A DNA stretch of 64,000 nucleotides from Sepiola atlantica (GCA_963556195.1 OY744520.1:881001-945000); one strand, 5' to 3'; shown: positions 20,568-31,689, counted from the stretch's first letter. Translations and numbers: made by a program. The notes: generated from the letters alone by a model not told the origin.

Positions 20568-21965
20568 GAAATAACTTTTCTGTTGTTGTAGCCAGGCGAG
20601 TTTTGCTGTGAATATTTTATAGGAAGGGGGCAGGAAATCGGAGCTGAGCCTTGCAACTACCATGAACATAACGATATGGTAGAGAGGGGATAGCAGAATC
20701 TCTTCTGAGTGAAAGGGGTTGTAGGGAAGAGAAGAGATAATCCCCAACTAGATGGCGGAATTGTTTTTCTACTCTCACAAGGCGGAACGAGTGCTCCGAG
20801 CGGAACCTCACCAGATATGGCAGCAGTAGTAAATCTAAGGAAAGGGCTGGCTCTTATACAGGTAGAGGATTGCGTCAGGAGTGAGGTACCTTCTGAAGCA
20901 ATAGAATAATCTAATCATTCTTCCAGCGACCTCAGCAACAGATTTGATGTAAGTTTTCTATTTCAAGTCTAAAGTAAAAGTCAGCCCCAGGAGCTTGTCA
21001 AAAAAGGAGGCTTCCTTAAGGAGAGAGACATTCATTTCAACCGTTGGTGGTAAAAAGAGACACGATTGGTTTTGGAGGAATTAAAAATAACAAGCAATTT
21101 CCCCCACCATACCATGTGTTCCAAGTCTGAAAAGAAAGTCAGATACATTATGGTCATCATTGTTTTTCGAAGTGCTACCATAAATAGTTGCATCGTCTAC
21201 ATAGATATCAATGAATGATCTAAGGACACGATTTGGAAGATCAATTATGAAGATTAGCAAGAGAGCAGGGTTCAGAATTGATCTTTGAGGTACGCCTTTC
21301 AACACTCACTTTTATAGTCCTATCAAAGAGAAAAGATTTGATTGATGTGAGAACATATCCAGACATTCTATAGTAAGCCATTTTGTGAAGCAAACTCTCT
21401 TACCAAATCATGTCGATATATCAAGAGCTATCGCCCTAGACACGAATCCCCCGTCGATAGATTCACTGATCATGTGCAATATCTCAGTCAAAACATCCGC
21501 TTCAGATCATGCAGGACAAAATTCATATTGCGTGTAGCTAAGTAGATTGTTTCTGTGTAGATGGCTTTAAACTTCTTGATTTATTACAGATTCGGGTAAC
21601 TTACTCATGACTCACAGAGGACTGCTTGGTCTGTACTGAGATGCAGAGGACTGATCTCCAGTATTCTTAAATACTAGGCAGAAGTCTTTCAAGCGAAGTC
21701 TTTCAAAGTGAAGGAAAACAATTTCTTTTTAAGTAATAGTTAAACAGCTTCGGATGTCGCTTAAACTGTTTTTGACAATGGGGGCCGTTAGGTTGCCTTG
21801 ATCACAAATGGTGGAATTTGCTGCGAAGATGTTTGCAAAAATTCTGGCTTTAGCAGATGCTGAGATAACAACAGGTCCGTTAATAATAGTTGGGATAGAG
21901 GTGCTACATCTGTTCAGCACGCTGTTGGTTATTCTGTAAAACTCATAGGAGCCAAGCCTTTGGTC
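20195..21965 (-). pseudogene. Jockey/CR1-type LINE relic, RT to 3' UTR
   Basis: Minus strand. From 21920 down: a linker segment (INGPVVISASAKARIFANIFAAN, split here as SASAKARIFANIF and the DQGNLTAP block) that precedes the RT in this LINE family. A degraded palm start follows (RAIALDIS near 21430). Then comes motif B/C at 21305-21081: GVPQRSILNPALLLIFIIDLP, then IYVDDATIYGS, where the canonical FADDTT aspartates are preserved as VDD. Further down are the connection region (GLTF) and a C-terminal block with HG-C and FP fragments near 20640-20760. The 3' UTR near 20195-20290 includes GGCCCTTGGGCCTTGATAAT on the minus strand. Several stops and frameshifts, so inactive. Confidence 0.7.
20509..20569. 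repeat. (AG)n microsatellite inside the LINE
   Basis: About 60 bp of AG interrupting the LINE C-terminal region. It encodes the poly-SL stretch of the minus frame. Confidence 0.9.
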
Positions 21966-21986
21966 ATGTACCTTATTTTACTATTT

Positions 21987-21989
<3 letters not shown>

Positions 21990-22073
<84 letters not shown>

Positions 22074-22196
22074 TAGAAGAAAGAAGAGTGATAAATATGC
22101 GACGATTGTCCAAATTTATTTCAAATTTCAATTGTTCAATGCAAGGTGTATTCAGTAATAAACTAGTGTTTATTATTCTTTCCTATATATATATAC

Positions 22197-22244
<48 letters not shown>
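21990..22244. repeat. Family U unit (minus) sandwiched by (TA)n-(AG)n and (TA)n
   Basis: (TA)n 21990-22048, (AG)n 22049-22073, then the PLE-end unit on the minus strand (GTTCAATGCAAGGTGTATTC at about 22134-22153), then (TA)n 22184-22244. Same sandwich layout as 3033-3287. Confidence 0.65.
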
Positions 22245-22247
<3 letters not shown>

Positions 22248-22299
22248 ATCTATCACGCAAATTACTTTAATGATAAAATATAACATCATTCACTAAACT

Positions 22300-23058
22300 C
22301 TAAGCAAAACTAACTTAATATATAAGTTCACATATCACTTTTGAGGAATGTGTTTCTAGGAACCAAATAGAACAAATATATAGTACCGATATTAACCACA
22401 CAACAACAAGTCTCTTCCGACCTCTTAACAATCATCTCACAGACACCAGCGGCTATTCAACCCCACATCACTTCACATAACAAAATACTACAGACGGCCG
22501 ATATACGAAAAATACTAACAGCATACACCAAACATAAAAATAATTATAATTGCATACATCGACTAAAATACTAGAAGCACTATTTATTAAAATGAAACGA
22601 CCCAATATAAAAAGAAAATAGTGTTTAATACCGGTTCTAGCATATTAAACGTATTTCATAATAAAATAATGATAAAGAAATAAATATACAGACACATTTA
22701 AATAAATAGATGAAATGAAATAGATGAAATAAAATAGATTAAACACATAATATAACTAAACAAAAGTAATCTATCCACAAATAAAAGATAATAACCTTTA
22801 TTTTCTTTAACTCTCCATGGCATCCTACCAAAAACTTTCAAAGAAAAGTATTAAACAATATCACAAGTCTTAAAAAAGAAACTTATTCCCGATGACAATC
22901 ACGATGGTCGAAAGCGTTCGAGTGATGGCTGGATGACAATACACTCGGAAACATATTATACCGGCTACCGGCGAAAACCAGAAAGCTTGCTCGACGCATC
23001 GAGAATATCACAAGAAAGAATCACCAAACGCGAAAAGTCCGTGCCATTTAACAACGCC

Positions 23059-23060
<2 letters not shown>
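22300..23060 (+). repeat. Family Y repeat copy
   Basis: Blocks matching the right arm of the foldback at 61783-62640: CGGCTATTCAACCCC / ATCAC near 22450, GCCGATATACG...TACTAACAGC near 22497-22521, GATGACAATCACGATGG...GAAAGCGTTCG near 22893-22920, ACACTCGGA near 22941, and CGACGCATCGAGAA near 22994. The GATGA...GAAAGCG segment is a degraded hammerhead-like core. No coding potential. Confidence 0.5.
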
Positions 23061-23061
<1 letters not shown>

Positions 23062-23094
<33 letters not shown>

Positions 23095-23140
23095 GAGAGA
23101 GAGAGAGAGAAAGAGGGAGAGAAAGAGAGAGATAGAGATA
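23062..23140. repeat. (TA)n-(GA)n composite microsatellite
   Basis: TA 23062-23091 then GA-rich to 23140, abutting a family U arm. Confidence 0.9.
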
Positions 23141-23625
23141 GAAGGATGAAAAGGAATTAGAAAAGCGACCGAAGGCAGATTTTTTTCAATTAAGTTGCTC
23201 AATGCAAGGTATATTCCGTAAAAAAGACGGTGGTTTCTGGAGTTTAACTTTGAAACCTCTCAATTTATTTCTCGTGCCTTCTAATAGCCTACCTACAAAC
23301 CACTTTCTCCGCTGGACTTTTTGACACCGGATTTTTTTTACAATCGGACACTTGCTTGCATTTGGACAGCTTTTTTCCTTGTTTATTTTCCCACAATCTT
23401 TGTTTAACTTTTTCAGATTTTGAATCTTGGCTTTTCGCCAACTTATCTAACTCATCAATTTCCTCTGATGATAAGATTTTGATCTTTGAAAAGTTTGGCT
23501 TAAGGAAAAAATTAATTAAATAAATTGCTTTTTTGCGGAATATACCTTGCATTTAGCAACTGAATTGAAAAAAGATCTGCCTCCGTTGCTTTTCTAAATC
23601 CTTTTCATCCTTCTATCTATCTATC
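23141..23625. repeat. Foldback of family U PLE-end units
   Basis: Arms 23141-23229 (minus sense) and 23528-23620 (plus sense) are reverse complements at roughly 90 percent by eye. They share GGATGAAAAGG, GGCAGAT, TTGCAAGG-type blocks and ATATTCCG. The spacer of about 300 bp carries the rest of the plus-sense unit, including the hammerhead-like motif at 23459-23508. The minus frame at 23289-23552 (lysine-rich, 87 codons) spans this non-coding repeat and is probably spurious. Confidence 0.65.
23459..23508 (+). ncRNA. Complete type I hammerhead ribozyme-like motif (family U)
   Basis: Stem I pairs UUUCCU (23459-23464) with AGGAAA (23503-23508), six Watson-Crick pairs. The core CUGAUGA (23465-23471) is canonical. 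Stem II is AAGAU (23473-23477) with AUCUU (23482-23486), loop UUUG, with a U-U mismatch at its base. GAA is 23488-23490. Stem III is AAG (23491-23493) with CUU (23499-23501), loop UUUGG. Cleavage triplet UUA ends at 23502. The U-U in place of the usual G-C at the base of stem II may weaken activity. A related, more damaged copy is at 29046-29072, and a fragment is at about 3090. Confidence 0.65.
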
Positions 23626-23703
23626 TGCTCTATCCGGTATATTGAGCTGTATACTTTTGACAATAGGTTTTACCTTTCTTTAAAGTTCGCTTTTAGTTCT
23701 CTA

Positions 23704-23705
<2 letters not shown>

Positions 23706-23760
<55 letters not shown>

Positions 23761-23779
23761 ATATAATATAATATATATA
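23706..23779. repeat. (TA)n and (ATAAT)n microsatellite
   Basis: TA tract to about 23754 then TATAA pentamers. 23780-24301 holds no supported gene. Overlapping short frames on both strands at 23878-24274 have no recognisable domain. Confidence 0.9.
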
Positions 23780-24295
23780 CAGAGCGAGATAAAATGAGAG
23801 AGGCGAAATGATTAAAGTATATAGATAATATATAGGTGGAGATGAAGAGGTAGATATCTTCAGACACAAGACTGACATCAGCTACGAAAGGAATTAACTG
23901 ATATTGAACTTGGAGACGAATAAAACTGTTTTATATTCTTATAAAAAATGGCGCACTTTAAGAAAAACGGTTCTCGCCCGAACCGGAAATGTAACTGTTG
24001 CGTCAAATAAACTGACATTGGAGGACACAGAATTTGTGAGTTGTGGAAATATATTTCAAGAAGAAGAAAAGACAAAGGAAAACCTGATTCAAAAACTCTT
24101 CGCATTCCTTATCTGAAATGTGATGATGTCATTCCAGAGTTGCAACCGGAAAACGTTTGACCTTTTTATTGTTATTGTTTTCAAGTTCCATATAAATATC
24201 AGAAAACAAAGGGAAAAATGTCGAGTTTTTATTTCGCCAGAAACTGTGTTAACCCCTTCAGTTGACATAAACATTTTCAGTGGATATAAACAAAC

Positions 24296-24301
<6 letters not shown>

Positions 24302-24382
<81 letters not shown>
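24302..24382. repeat. (TA)n-(GA)n composite microsatellite
   Basis: TA 24302-24352 followed by GA 24353-24382. Confidence 0.95.
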
Positions 24383-24387
<5 letters not shown>

Positions 24388-24532
24388 GTTAAATAGTAGT
24401 ACAGACGACCTGTGTTTGCATATTTTATAGTTGATCGTTTTGTTAGATGTAAAGGAGTAAGGCTACCAACATTTGTGAAAAGTTTTTTTCAACATTTATT
24501 TATTATCTAGTTATTTTATCATTTTATCATTT

Positions 24533-24575
24533 CATATAACGCGTTTCATGAGGTGGTCTGCTATCATCAAATATG
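24533..24575 (-). ncRNA. Type I hammerhead-like motif, left arm of family X
   Basis: On the minus strand: stem I CAUAU (24571-24575) with AUAUG (24533-24537), five pairs. Core UUGAUGA (24564-24570). GAA at 24545-24547. Zero-loop stem III ACG/CGU. Triplet GUU before the cleavage point. Stem II is degraded in this copy but intact in the other arm. Confidence 0.45.
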
Positions 24576-24796
24576 TAAATCCATTTGACGAAATGTCTTT
24601 CGATTTGAAAGAGGGTTGTTTCATTTAAGGAAATGTGTTATTGTTTGGCGTTTTGTGTTGGGTTGCGGGTGTGTGTGTACGTGTTTTGTATATTTTTATA
24701 TCTTATTTTTTATTTATTTTTTCTGCTTCTCTGTGTTTGTGTTTGTGGGCGTGTGTATGTGTATCGCTCACCTATGTACAAGATTCAGAACTAACC

Positions 24797-24858
24797 GCAC
24801 GCACGCACGCGCAAACACGGGCACACACGCACACACACACACACACACACACGCGCAC
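24797..24858. repeat. (CA)n microsatellite at foldback centre
   Basis: GCAC/CACA-rich run between the two family X arms. Confidence 0.85.
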
Positions 24859-25161
24859 AACAGCCAATTTGACCACAGGGCAATAAAAAATAATACATTT
24901 CAAAAGAAAATATAAGCACTCCAAGAAACAGAGATGACCGATAAAAAAACGGTCAAAATAACACGTACTTAATAAACACACACGACTTTGACCAAGAGAA
25001 GCAAGAAAAATAAATAAATAAAAAATAAGATATAAAAATATCAAAACACGTACACACACATGCGCAAACCCACACATGCGCAAAAACGCCAAACAATAAC
25101 ACATGTCCTTAAATGAAACAACACTCTTTCAAATCGAAAGATATTTCTTCAAATAGATTTA

Positions 25162-25204
25162 CATATCCGGTGATAGCGGACCACCGCTTGAAACGCGTTA
25201 TATA
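25162..25204 (+). ncRNA. Hammerhead-like motif, right arm of family X
   Basis: Stem II is perfect: AGCGG (25175-25179) with CCGCU (25184-25188), loop ACCA, and a U-U at its base as in the family U motif. GAA is 25190-25192. Stem III is ACG/CGU. Triplet GUU ends at 25199. Stem I pairs four to five bases, CAUAU with AUAUA. The core reads CCGGUGA, two changes from YUGAUGA. The two arms together imply one structured ancestor. Confidence 0.45.
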
Positions 25205-25332
25205 AAATGATAAAATGATAAAATAACAAAATGATAAATAAATGTTGAAAAAAACTTTTTGCAAATGTTGGTAGCCTTACTCCTTTACATATATACTTTT
25301 CTCTCGTTGGAACTGCACTAATAATGCACTAC

Positions 25333-25377
25333 CCTCTTCTCTCTCTCTCCCGCTCTCTCTTTCTCCCTCTCCCTCCC

Positions 25378-25459
<82 letters not shown>
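25333..25459. repeat. (CT)n-(TA)n composite microsatellite
   Basis: CT-rich 25333-25429 then TA to 25459. Confidence 0.95.
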
Positions 25460-25462
<3 letters not shown>

Positions 25463-25786
25463 AATTCATTAAATTTTGGTTTCAATTTCTATTTGAAATA
25501 TTAATACATGCATGATGCTTCATAGGATATGACCGCTTCAAATTTCAAATACGCGCCACAAAAATCTAAACACGTCACTCAGACTTGACTTTATCGTCTT
25601 TAACCAACAATGTAAATTTTTCTCCCTCAATGGGCAATTCTCCCCTACCTGGGGTTAATACCAAAAAAATGAGGGGGAAAAGAAAAGAAAAAGTCATGCT
25701 CTGTGGAAAATATATTATATCAAAAGTCTAACTTATAAAATAGAAATAATAATAAATGATTTGCATCATAGTTTGGTTTCGATTTC

Positions 25787-25844
<58 letters not shown>

Positions 25845-26165
25845 TTATCTATAAATTTATTAAAAAATAATATATTGAATTGTTGGCACGCCTATTTTGA
25901 AAATAATAGCCTGTTGTAATGTTGACGTGTCTTTATGTGCTTATGTAAAAATAAAAATCTACAAAAATAATTGTCACTTTATTTACCAGCCGGTGCACTG
26001 CGACTGTTAGGCGGACGTGATAACAGGTAAACTTAAATTATGGGATGCAAAAAACGGTCCCTCAAAGACAGCGTAAGTAAGGGAAACGTTTTTTATTCAG
26101 GAGGAAAATGTAGAGTAGCTGATAGACAATAGGAAGATCGTAAACAGGAAATAGTAACGGCAATA

Positions 26166-26168
<3 letters not shown>
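25460..26168. other. AT-rich DNA with one TA tract
   Basis: No gene. (TA)n at 25790-25844. Confidence 0.5.

Positions 26169-26215
<47 letters not shown>
26169..26215. repeat. (TA)n microsatellite
   Basis: Pure TA. It marks the 5' truncation point of the PLE relic that follows. Confidence 0.9.
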
Positions 26216-26222
<7 letters not shown>

Positions 26223-26249
26223 ATAAAATATGAAATATTACTGTAGAAC

Positions 26250-27660
26250 CTGAGAAAAGAAAATTTTATTTGCTTGACCTAACATTAGACCTTAACTCCG
26301 AAACCTTTAGCCTCTACCACAAACAAACCTTTACACTCTTCTACGTACATAAGCTATCTAACCACTCAAAATCCATCATAAATTCAATAGTCCCCTCAGT
26401 TTCTAATAGAATTTCAAAACTATCTGCTAATAAATCTATCTTCGAACAAAACTCCAACTTCTACAATAACCCTCTACTTTATTCAGGATACACTGATGAA
26501 ATTTTAAATACAAAAATAATCCCTTCATCCAGAAAAAAATATTTAATGTAATCACACGCAACATAGCAATACAGGATAAAAATCAGATAAATCTATATTA
26601 CCCAAGAAAACCAAAACACATATTAATAGATCCAAAACCTATCAATATTGACAAACTAGCTGACCCTCAAGAACATAGTAAAAAAAAAGAATTAGAAGAA
26701 AGAATAGTATTTGGTTTAATTCACCCTATAACTGTAATGTTAAAACAAATATCGCTATTCTTCAAAATTTTAGATAACTCCTTCAAGCACCTGCATAAAT
26801 ACAGCACTATTTTAAATAAAAACGCTATTAACATACTCTACTTCACAATGCCCAATATAGCCTTCATCACCTCTAATAATAACAGAATTAAATCTGCCCA
26901 GCAACCAGCACCCATTATACCCGTACTAATAATTGTAACTGCCAGATATCCGTTAAATAGCAATTGCATACAACGTAACGTCATATACGCTTGTACTGTT
27001 AAACAATTCTCCCAAAATGCCATTATACGAACTGACACCAGCATGCAAACTCTCCCCTCACCCCATAGCTCTCCACATCCCAAACTCTCTGTACTAAACG
27101 ACACCCTTAATAAAAGCTCCTGCACTCACCAACAACCTCCGCTAACTAACAATAACCTTGATCTCACCCCTAAAATACTCTTATATTCTCTGTTTACAAT
27201 TCCAACTTTACTTTGACCCAGAACTTGAGCATACAAATCAAAACTACTCTCGATACTATGAATAACACATACTATGATAACAACACCATACAAAATGTAC
27301 ACTTACATTGGGGCCTACCCCACCAAGCCACGAATCTCAAACCATATCTACTCCTTCAAACACAATAATAACAATGCCACTGGCACATCTCTATCCAATT
27401 AAGTAAAAAACTTTAACAGTAAAAACACTCCCTATTCCCTAAATTAGGAAATATCAAAAAAGTATAAATCCTACACTCCAAGATCCGCTTTCTGCCAACT
27501 ATGTACATTAGAAAGATTTATGATAGCAACAAAAGCTATTATTAACTCTAAAAACGAACTAATCACAAATTGCAGGCACAAGCGAAATTTTAAATACATA
27601 AATTTCATTACTCCCTCTGACTCTCCTCCTCCTAGCCAACAACGCCCTCTCTAAAATTAG
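26250..27660 (+). pseudogene. Second Penelope-like element relic (RT C-terminus and GIY-YIG region)
   Basis: Pieces in order. At 26262-26551 the post-palm segment reads FYLLDLTLDLNSETF, then LYxKQTFxxxYVHKLSNHSKSIINS, NRISKLSANKSIFEQ and YNNPLLYSGY, which matches the FLDVxLxL...YIHxxSNHP...RxSxLSxN block of a PLE clade unlike the one at 53252. At 26755-27020 it reads FFKILDNSFKHLHKYSTILNKN, the FLxLIDKxFPxxHxLxKIFNRN-type segment, then YPLNSNCIQRNVIYACTV, the NCPLxGxCLxxxVVY entry to GIY-YIG. At 27440-27600 it reads SAFCQLCTLERFMI and ELITNCRHKRNF, the YxPxxxxCxLCxxEKxxI and ELxxxCRHxxKF end of the nuclease. Frameshifts and stops are frequent and the YIG core itself is lost. 5' truncated. Confidence 0.7.
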
Positions 27661-28879
27661 ATTAATTCTTAAATTCTATAATTTGTTAATTTTTTAACTC
27701 TTAACTTCTCCAAACTTACAAATAGTCATCCAAATAACATAGCGTATCCTCCCTTGCGCACCTAATAACTCTATTAACCCATAACACTTGATGTAAATTG
27801 CGAACTAACATTAGTCTTCTCCACTCCACTAATCCTTAATCGACTCTACTAAAACACTCTAATTCGTATTCCTTTTTTCAACCATAGCCAACCCGCTTAC
27901 ATACCTATCCATTGCCCCTCTAATCTTCCTTTTACATAGAATCCATCGACTCTGTGGACGCTTCGCTCTACCGACAATCATTTTCTCGTAGATTCCATTA
28001 CTCTCACCTTTAAACTACGTTCCCTGGTTACTCCTATAATGGCCAATTTCCCCCTTAAAATTTATCTGTAATTTCAATACTTCATGTATCACTTCGGTCA
28101 CATAAGTCAACCCAATCCCACCCCATAATCCTTATACTAGAATTCAATTGTTGCAAACATATTAACGCTGTTCCCAATATTAAAGTATCTTAATTAGTCA
28201 TGCATCTAATATTTAACTAACTTGGAAATCTATAAAGTCTTTAAACATTAAACTATGATATACTATAATGATCCGGATTATTACATATTAAACACGTAAA
28301 TTCCAGATTTCCAATCGTCTGAGCCCGAATTCTCCAATTTGAACCCTCTTAAACTGTCTGAATTATATATAATTTTGTATAAAAATCCTTTTAAATACGA
28401 GGGCGCTCCTCCTCCCGAACTGTGTACTTACTGACCTGAGACGCTACTGTTTTTAGCTTATTGAAACCCCACGCCAACTCCTAATTGAAGCCAGCCCAGG
28501 CCTGGCAATATATTGTTGCTTACTAGCGATGAGCTGTAACTAAACAAACCCTTCCACTACCCTACTCCTAGCATCAGCCATAGGTCCATCCACTAAACTA
28601 AACCTTCTCATCCACTCCCCTTATCTCCACTCTTTTAACCACTTTTTACTCCGACCAAAAATCTCACTCTCATTTCTTAGATTCGATCGAAGTTACTACT
28701 GAAATTCCCATCACATTTAAAACTCAACTCCTAAAAAACTACTTTCATTTTCGGTCCACGGAAGTATTTTAAAATGGCCCTAATTCTCAAAATTACATCC
28801 GAATAAGTGCTTCTCATTTACGGTTGAACTAAACATCTTTCTATTTGGATTTACATTGTTAACGCTGTTTTCACGAAAT
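27661..28879. other. Non-coding, C/T/A-rich; likely 3' part of the second PLE
   Basis: No ORF. The skewed base use (G-poor on this strand) continues from the coding relic into the terminal unit at 28880-29176, which suggests one insertion (inference). Confidence 0.35.
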
Positions 28880-29173
28880 CCCTTTTTCTATCTTTAAATC
28901 TTTCGTCACCGGACATTTTATCAACGGGATTAACCAACTGGACAGACTCCATATGTTAATAACGTTTTTACACGCACACTTTCCATTACTTTATATTGTT
29001 TCTTAAATTTGTCAAATTTTGAATCCATCAATCTATGTAATTCCTCTGATGGTAAGATTTTAATCTTTGAAAAGTCTGGAAAGAAAAATAAACATGTTTT
29101 TATCGAGTAAACCTTGCATTGAACAATCGAAGATGAAATAGATTTGTCACCCGTACATCTTTATCTCTCTTCC

Positions 29174-29176
<3 letters not shown>
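28880..29176 (+). mobile_element. Family U terminal unit at the end of the second PLE
   Basis: Matches 23290-23620: CACCGGA...GGACAG, ATTTTGAATC, CCTCTGATGRTAAGATTTT, TTTGAAAAGTYTGG, AAACCTTGCATTGAACAATC. Ends at the (TA)n. The hammerhead-like core at 29046-29072 keeps stem II AAGAU/AUCUU, but CTGATGG replaces CTGATGA and the stem III 3' side is deleted. Its position links family U units to a PLE. Confidence 0.55.

Positions 29177-29234
<58 letters not shown>
29177..29234. repeat. (TA)n microsatellite
   Basis: Pure TA after the family U unit. It is followed by AGCAAAGTCTACCCCCCTCC, resembling other post-TA repeat ends. Confidence 0.9.
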
Positions 29235-30138
29235 TAGCAAAGTCTACCCCCCTCCGGGCAGCAATTACTGACGCTTTAGTCTTCTTTACAGAAACCAAAG
29301 AAGTAATTTTGATTTCGGATTTTGGTAATTTAGAGGAAGTTTAAAAAAATGATGATTGTCGTAGTGTTATTTGATATATTCGAATATGGGGGAAATATAC
29401 TGTGTAGTAACATCGTGAAATTTTGTTTTTAGGAAAAAACAACAAAAAGGTCAATTGATATGGTATTTAAGATATTCAACGTCGATAAATGTTATTTTGT
29501 TTCAGTATAAAAATAAAAAAAAACTCTTCATTCAAACTGGTTATATAATCAAATGAATAAACATAAGGGTGGAACGTCGATTAGTCAAATACTCCACTTG
29601 TATATTACTGAGTAATTATAAATGTGTATTTTGTACTTTTCACATTTATTATCAAAGAAAGAAAAATATGTAAAGAATATCAAAGAAAAATACTTTTGGG
29701 GGTAATTTAGAAAGGATGTTTATTTATTTTCTATTACAAATCATCATCATCATCATCATCATCACTACCAACATCTTAACTCCTTGGTCTTTTAGTTAGG
29801 AGCAAAATGTAGTATCTGAACTGAATCTGCCCTTAGTTTTATGATCTTTGTCAGTAATGGAGAAATCCTCCTAGACTGAGGCAATTGAAATGTTTGTTCC
29901 AATCCAGAGTGCCCATTTTGGAGGAGCTGGATTCTCCCCACGTTAAATATTGACATTGTGCCTAACTGTTCTCGCGGGAGGAAGTGAATAGGAATAGGAA
30001 CAACAACAATAACAACAACAATAACAACAAAACCACAATAAAATCAACAGCAACAAATTTATACAAAAAATAATAAATTATCAAAAGACTAGACAATATT
30101 TATTAGAAACTTAGAAATAAATAAATATGCAAATTAGA
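29235..30138. other. No gene recognised
   Basis: AT-rich. CAT triplets at about 29740-29765 and AAC triplets at about 30000-30040. Confidence 0.5.
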
Positions 30139-30950
30139 GGCTGAGAGGATGATATTATGATGAACGAACTACATACATTGACCCCCCAAAAGGAGGGGTT
30201 AATGCCTGGGAGGATGATATGATGACACCAGTATAGATAGTAAACTAACTTCCTCTACACACAAAACTGGTAATCCTGATTAAATGGTATCGTGAGGAAC
30301 GAATTATACTGTACGCCCCCGAAGAGGAGGTAATGCGTGGGAGGAATATATCATGACGAATGAAAATATACTACAGAGAATTAAATGAACATAAACCGTT
30401 TTAATGGCAATATAGTTAGAATAGGTGGAACAAACTTTTGCATTTATTTATTTAAGTAACATAAAAAGCCATGGCAAGTTTCATTGTCCACGTTGAACGC
30501 CTAAATGAAAATTGGCTAAAAAAATATAGGCGCTATCTTTATAAACAAAGATGAATATGCTTGCTAAGAAAGAACGATAACTTTCATAATTATCTCGTTA
30601 AAAAATACAGTTTTATTATAAACTTGAGGTATCGTTCTACCTTATTGTGAACGAACATATACTACACTAACTCACTGACAGACGACAGTATCATGATGAA
30701 CGAACACGACTTTTCTCCGCCCCAAAAGGAGAAAGCTATTCTTGCGTGGACGGTCTTACGAGAACAGAACATAAACTACAATACCCCCCGCCCGCCCTTA
30801 AAATATATTCTCACTAAATCGAGTTTTGAGGATTTTTCATTTTGGGAGAATTCCTCCCTACACACCCTTAAAAACGGAGGATGTAATTCCTGGGAGGACA
30901 GTCTTATGACAACAGAACCGATACTACACTACACCGCCCATTAAAAAATA
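30139..30950. repeat. Degenerate minisatellite, unit about 66-75 bp
   Basis: Recurring blocks GAGGATGATATTATGATGAACGAAC..., CCCCCAAAAGGAGG and TTAATGCCTGGGAGGA appear near 30139, 30181-30215, 30270-30345, 30690-30750 and 30850-30915. Each unit contains a small GC-rich inverted repeat (CCCC..AAAAGGAGGGG, GGAGGA/TCCTCC). The frame at 30693-30944 runs through it and is not a gene. Confidence 0.6.
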
Positions 30951-31334
30951 TTGAGTTTAATAATTTAAAAAAAATTAAAAATGCCTAGTCACAAAAATAT
31001 TTTTTTAAACGCTATCATTTTTTAAATAAAATCTCTCTATCTTATTTTATTTATAATTATAATAATAGTACTATCGATAAAACGATTGCGTATGTAGATG
31101 AACATTTGACAATAAGAAGTAGAAAGGTATATTACAGAATATTAATTTATTAAGAACTTAAAAATAAATAAGTATGCAAAACAGCAAAATCGAGATTTGT
31201 TTGAGCGAGTAGCAGATGCCTATATAAAGGGTATTTCAATATATGTTTATATCATTAGAATTAAATAATCCTAACGTGTTTTGATGAATAGTAGTAATAG
31301 TGTAGTAAGAATAGATAAAAAAAAGTTCGCAGTT

Positions 31335-31389
<55 letters not shown>

Positions 31390-31689
31390 ATGAATAAGAC
31401 TTCTCAGTGAAGGTGGGTGACAGTAGCAGCAGCTTTGAGCGACTTCGTGTATGAATGGCTTTCTTAAAGGAAGATTTTTAGTTGGGTAAAATTTAAAACT
31501 GTTGAAAGCGAACAAAACGATCTGCTAGAAACATACACAAGAATTAGCCTAAACTGCTTCGGGAGCAGTTCACATATGTTGCTTTTGGATAGAATACTAT
31601 ATTCGTCAATGGATTGAGGTAAAATCACTTTACTTATATATATATATATATACTTTGACATGACTGACTACCCCCACTCTACCGTAAGA
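30951..31689. other. AT-rich DNA with (TA)n at 31338-31386
   Basis: No supported gene. A second short TA run lies at 31636-31653. Confidence 0.5.

Larger units (their letters stand above)
24447..25289. repeat. Large foldback repeat, family X
   Basis: Left arm from about 24447 (ATGTAAAGGAGTAAGGCTAC) to about 24730 is matched in reverse by the right arm, about 24990-25289, ending GTAGCCTTACTCCTTTACAT. Both arms contain ATTTATTTATYATYT tails, AAACGCGTTATA and a hammerhead-like core. The centre is the CA-rich tract 24797-24858. Spurious frames over it are low complexity. Confidence 0.75.

Noticed and set aside
20274..20747. 157-codon minus ORF
   Set aside because: Out-of-phase translation of the LINE 3' region with an (AG)n insertion; kept only as part of the LINE relic.
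23289..23552. 87-codon lysine-rich minus ORF
   Set aside because: Antisense to the non-coding PLE-end unit holding the hammerhead-like motif; the related unit at 28880-29176 has no such frame.
24616..25104. Overlapping ORFs around the CA tract
   Set aside because: They span the centre of the family X foldback and are low complexity; open by composition.
30139..30950. CRISPR-like array
   Set aside because: Units are diverged and unevenly spaced, without identical short repeats or unique spacers; a eukaryotic minisatellite fits better.
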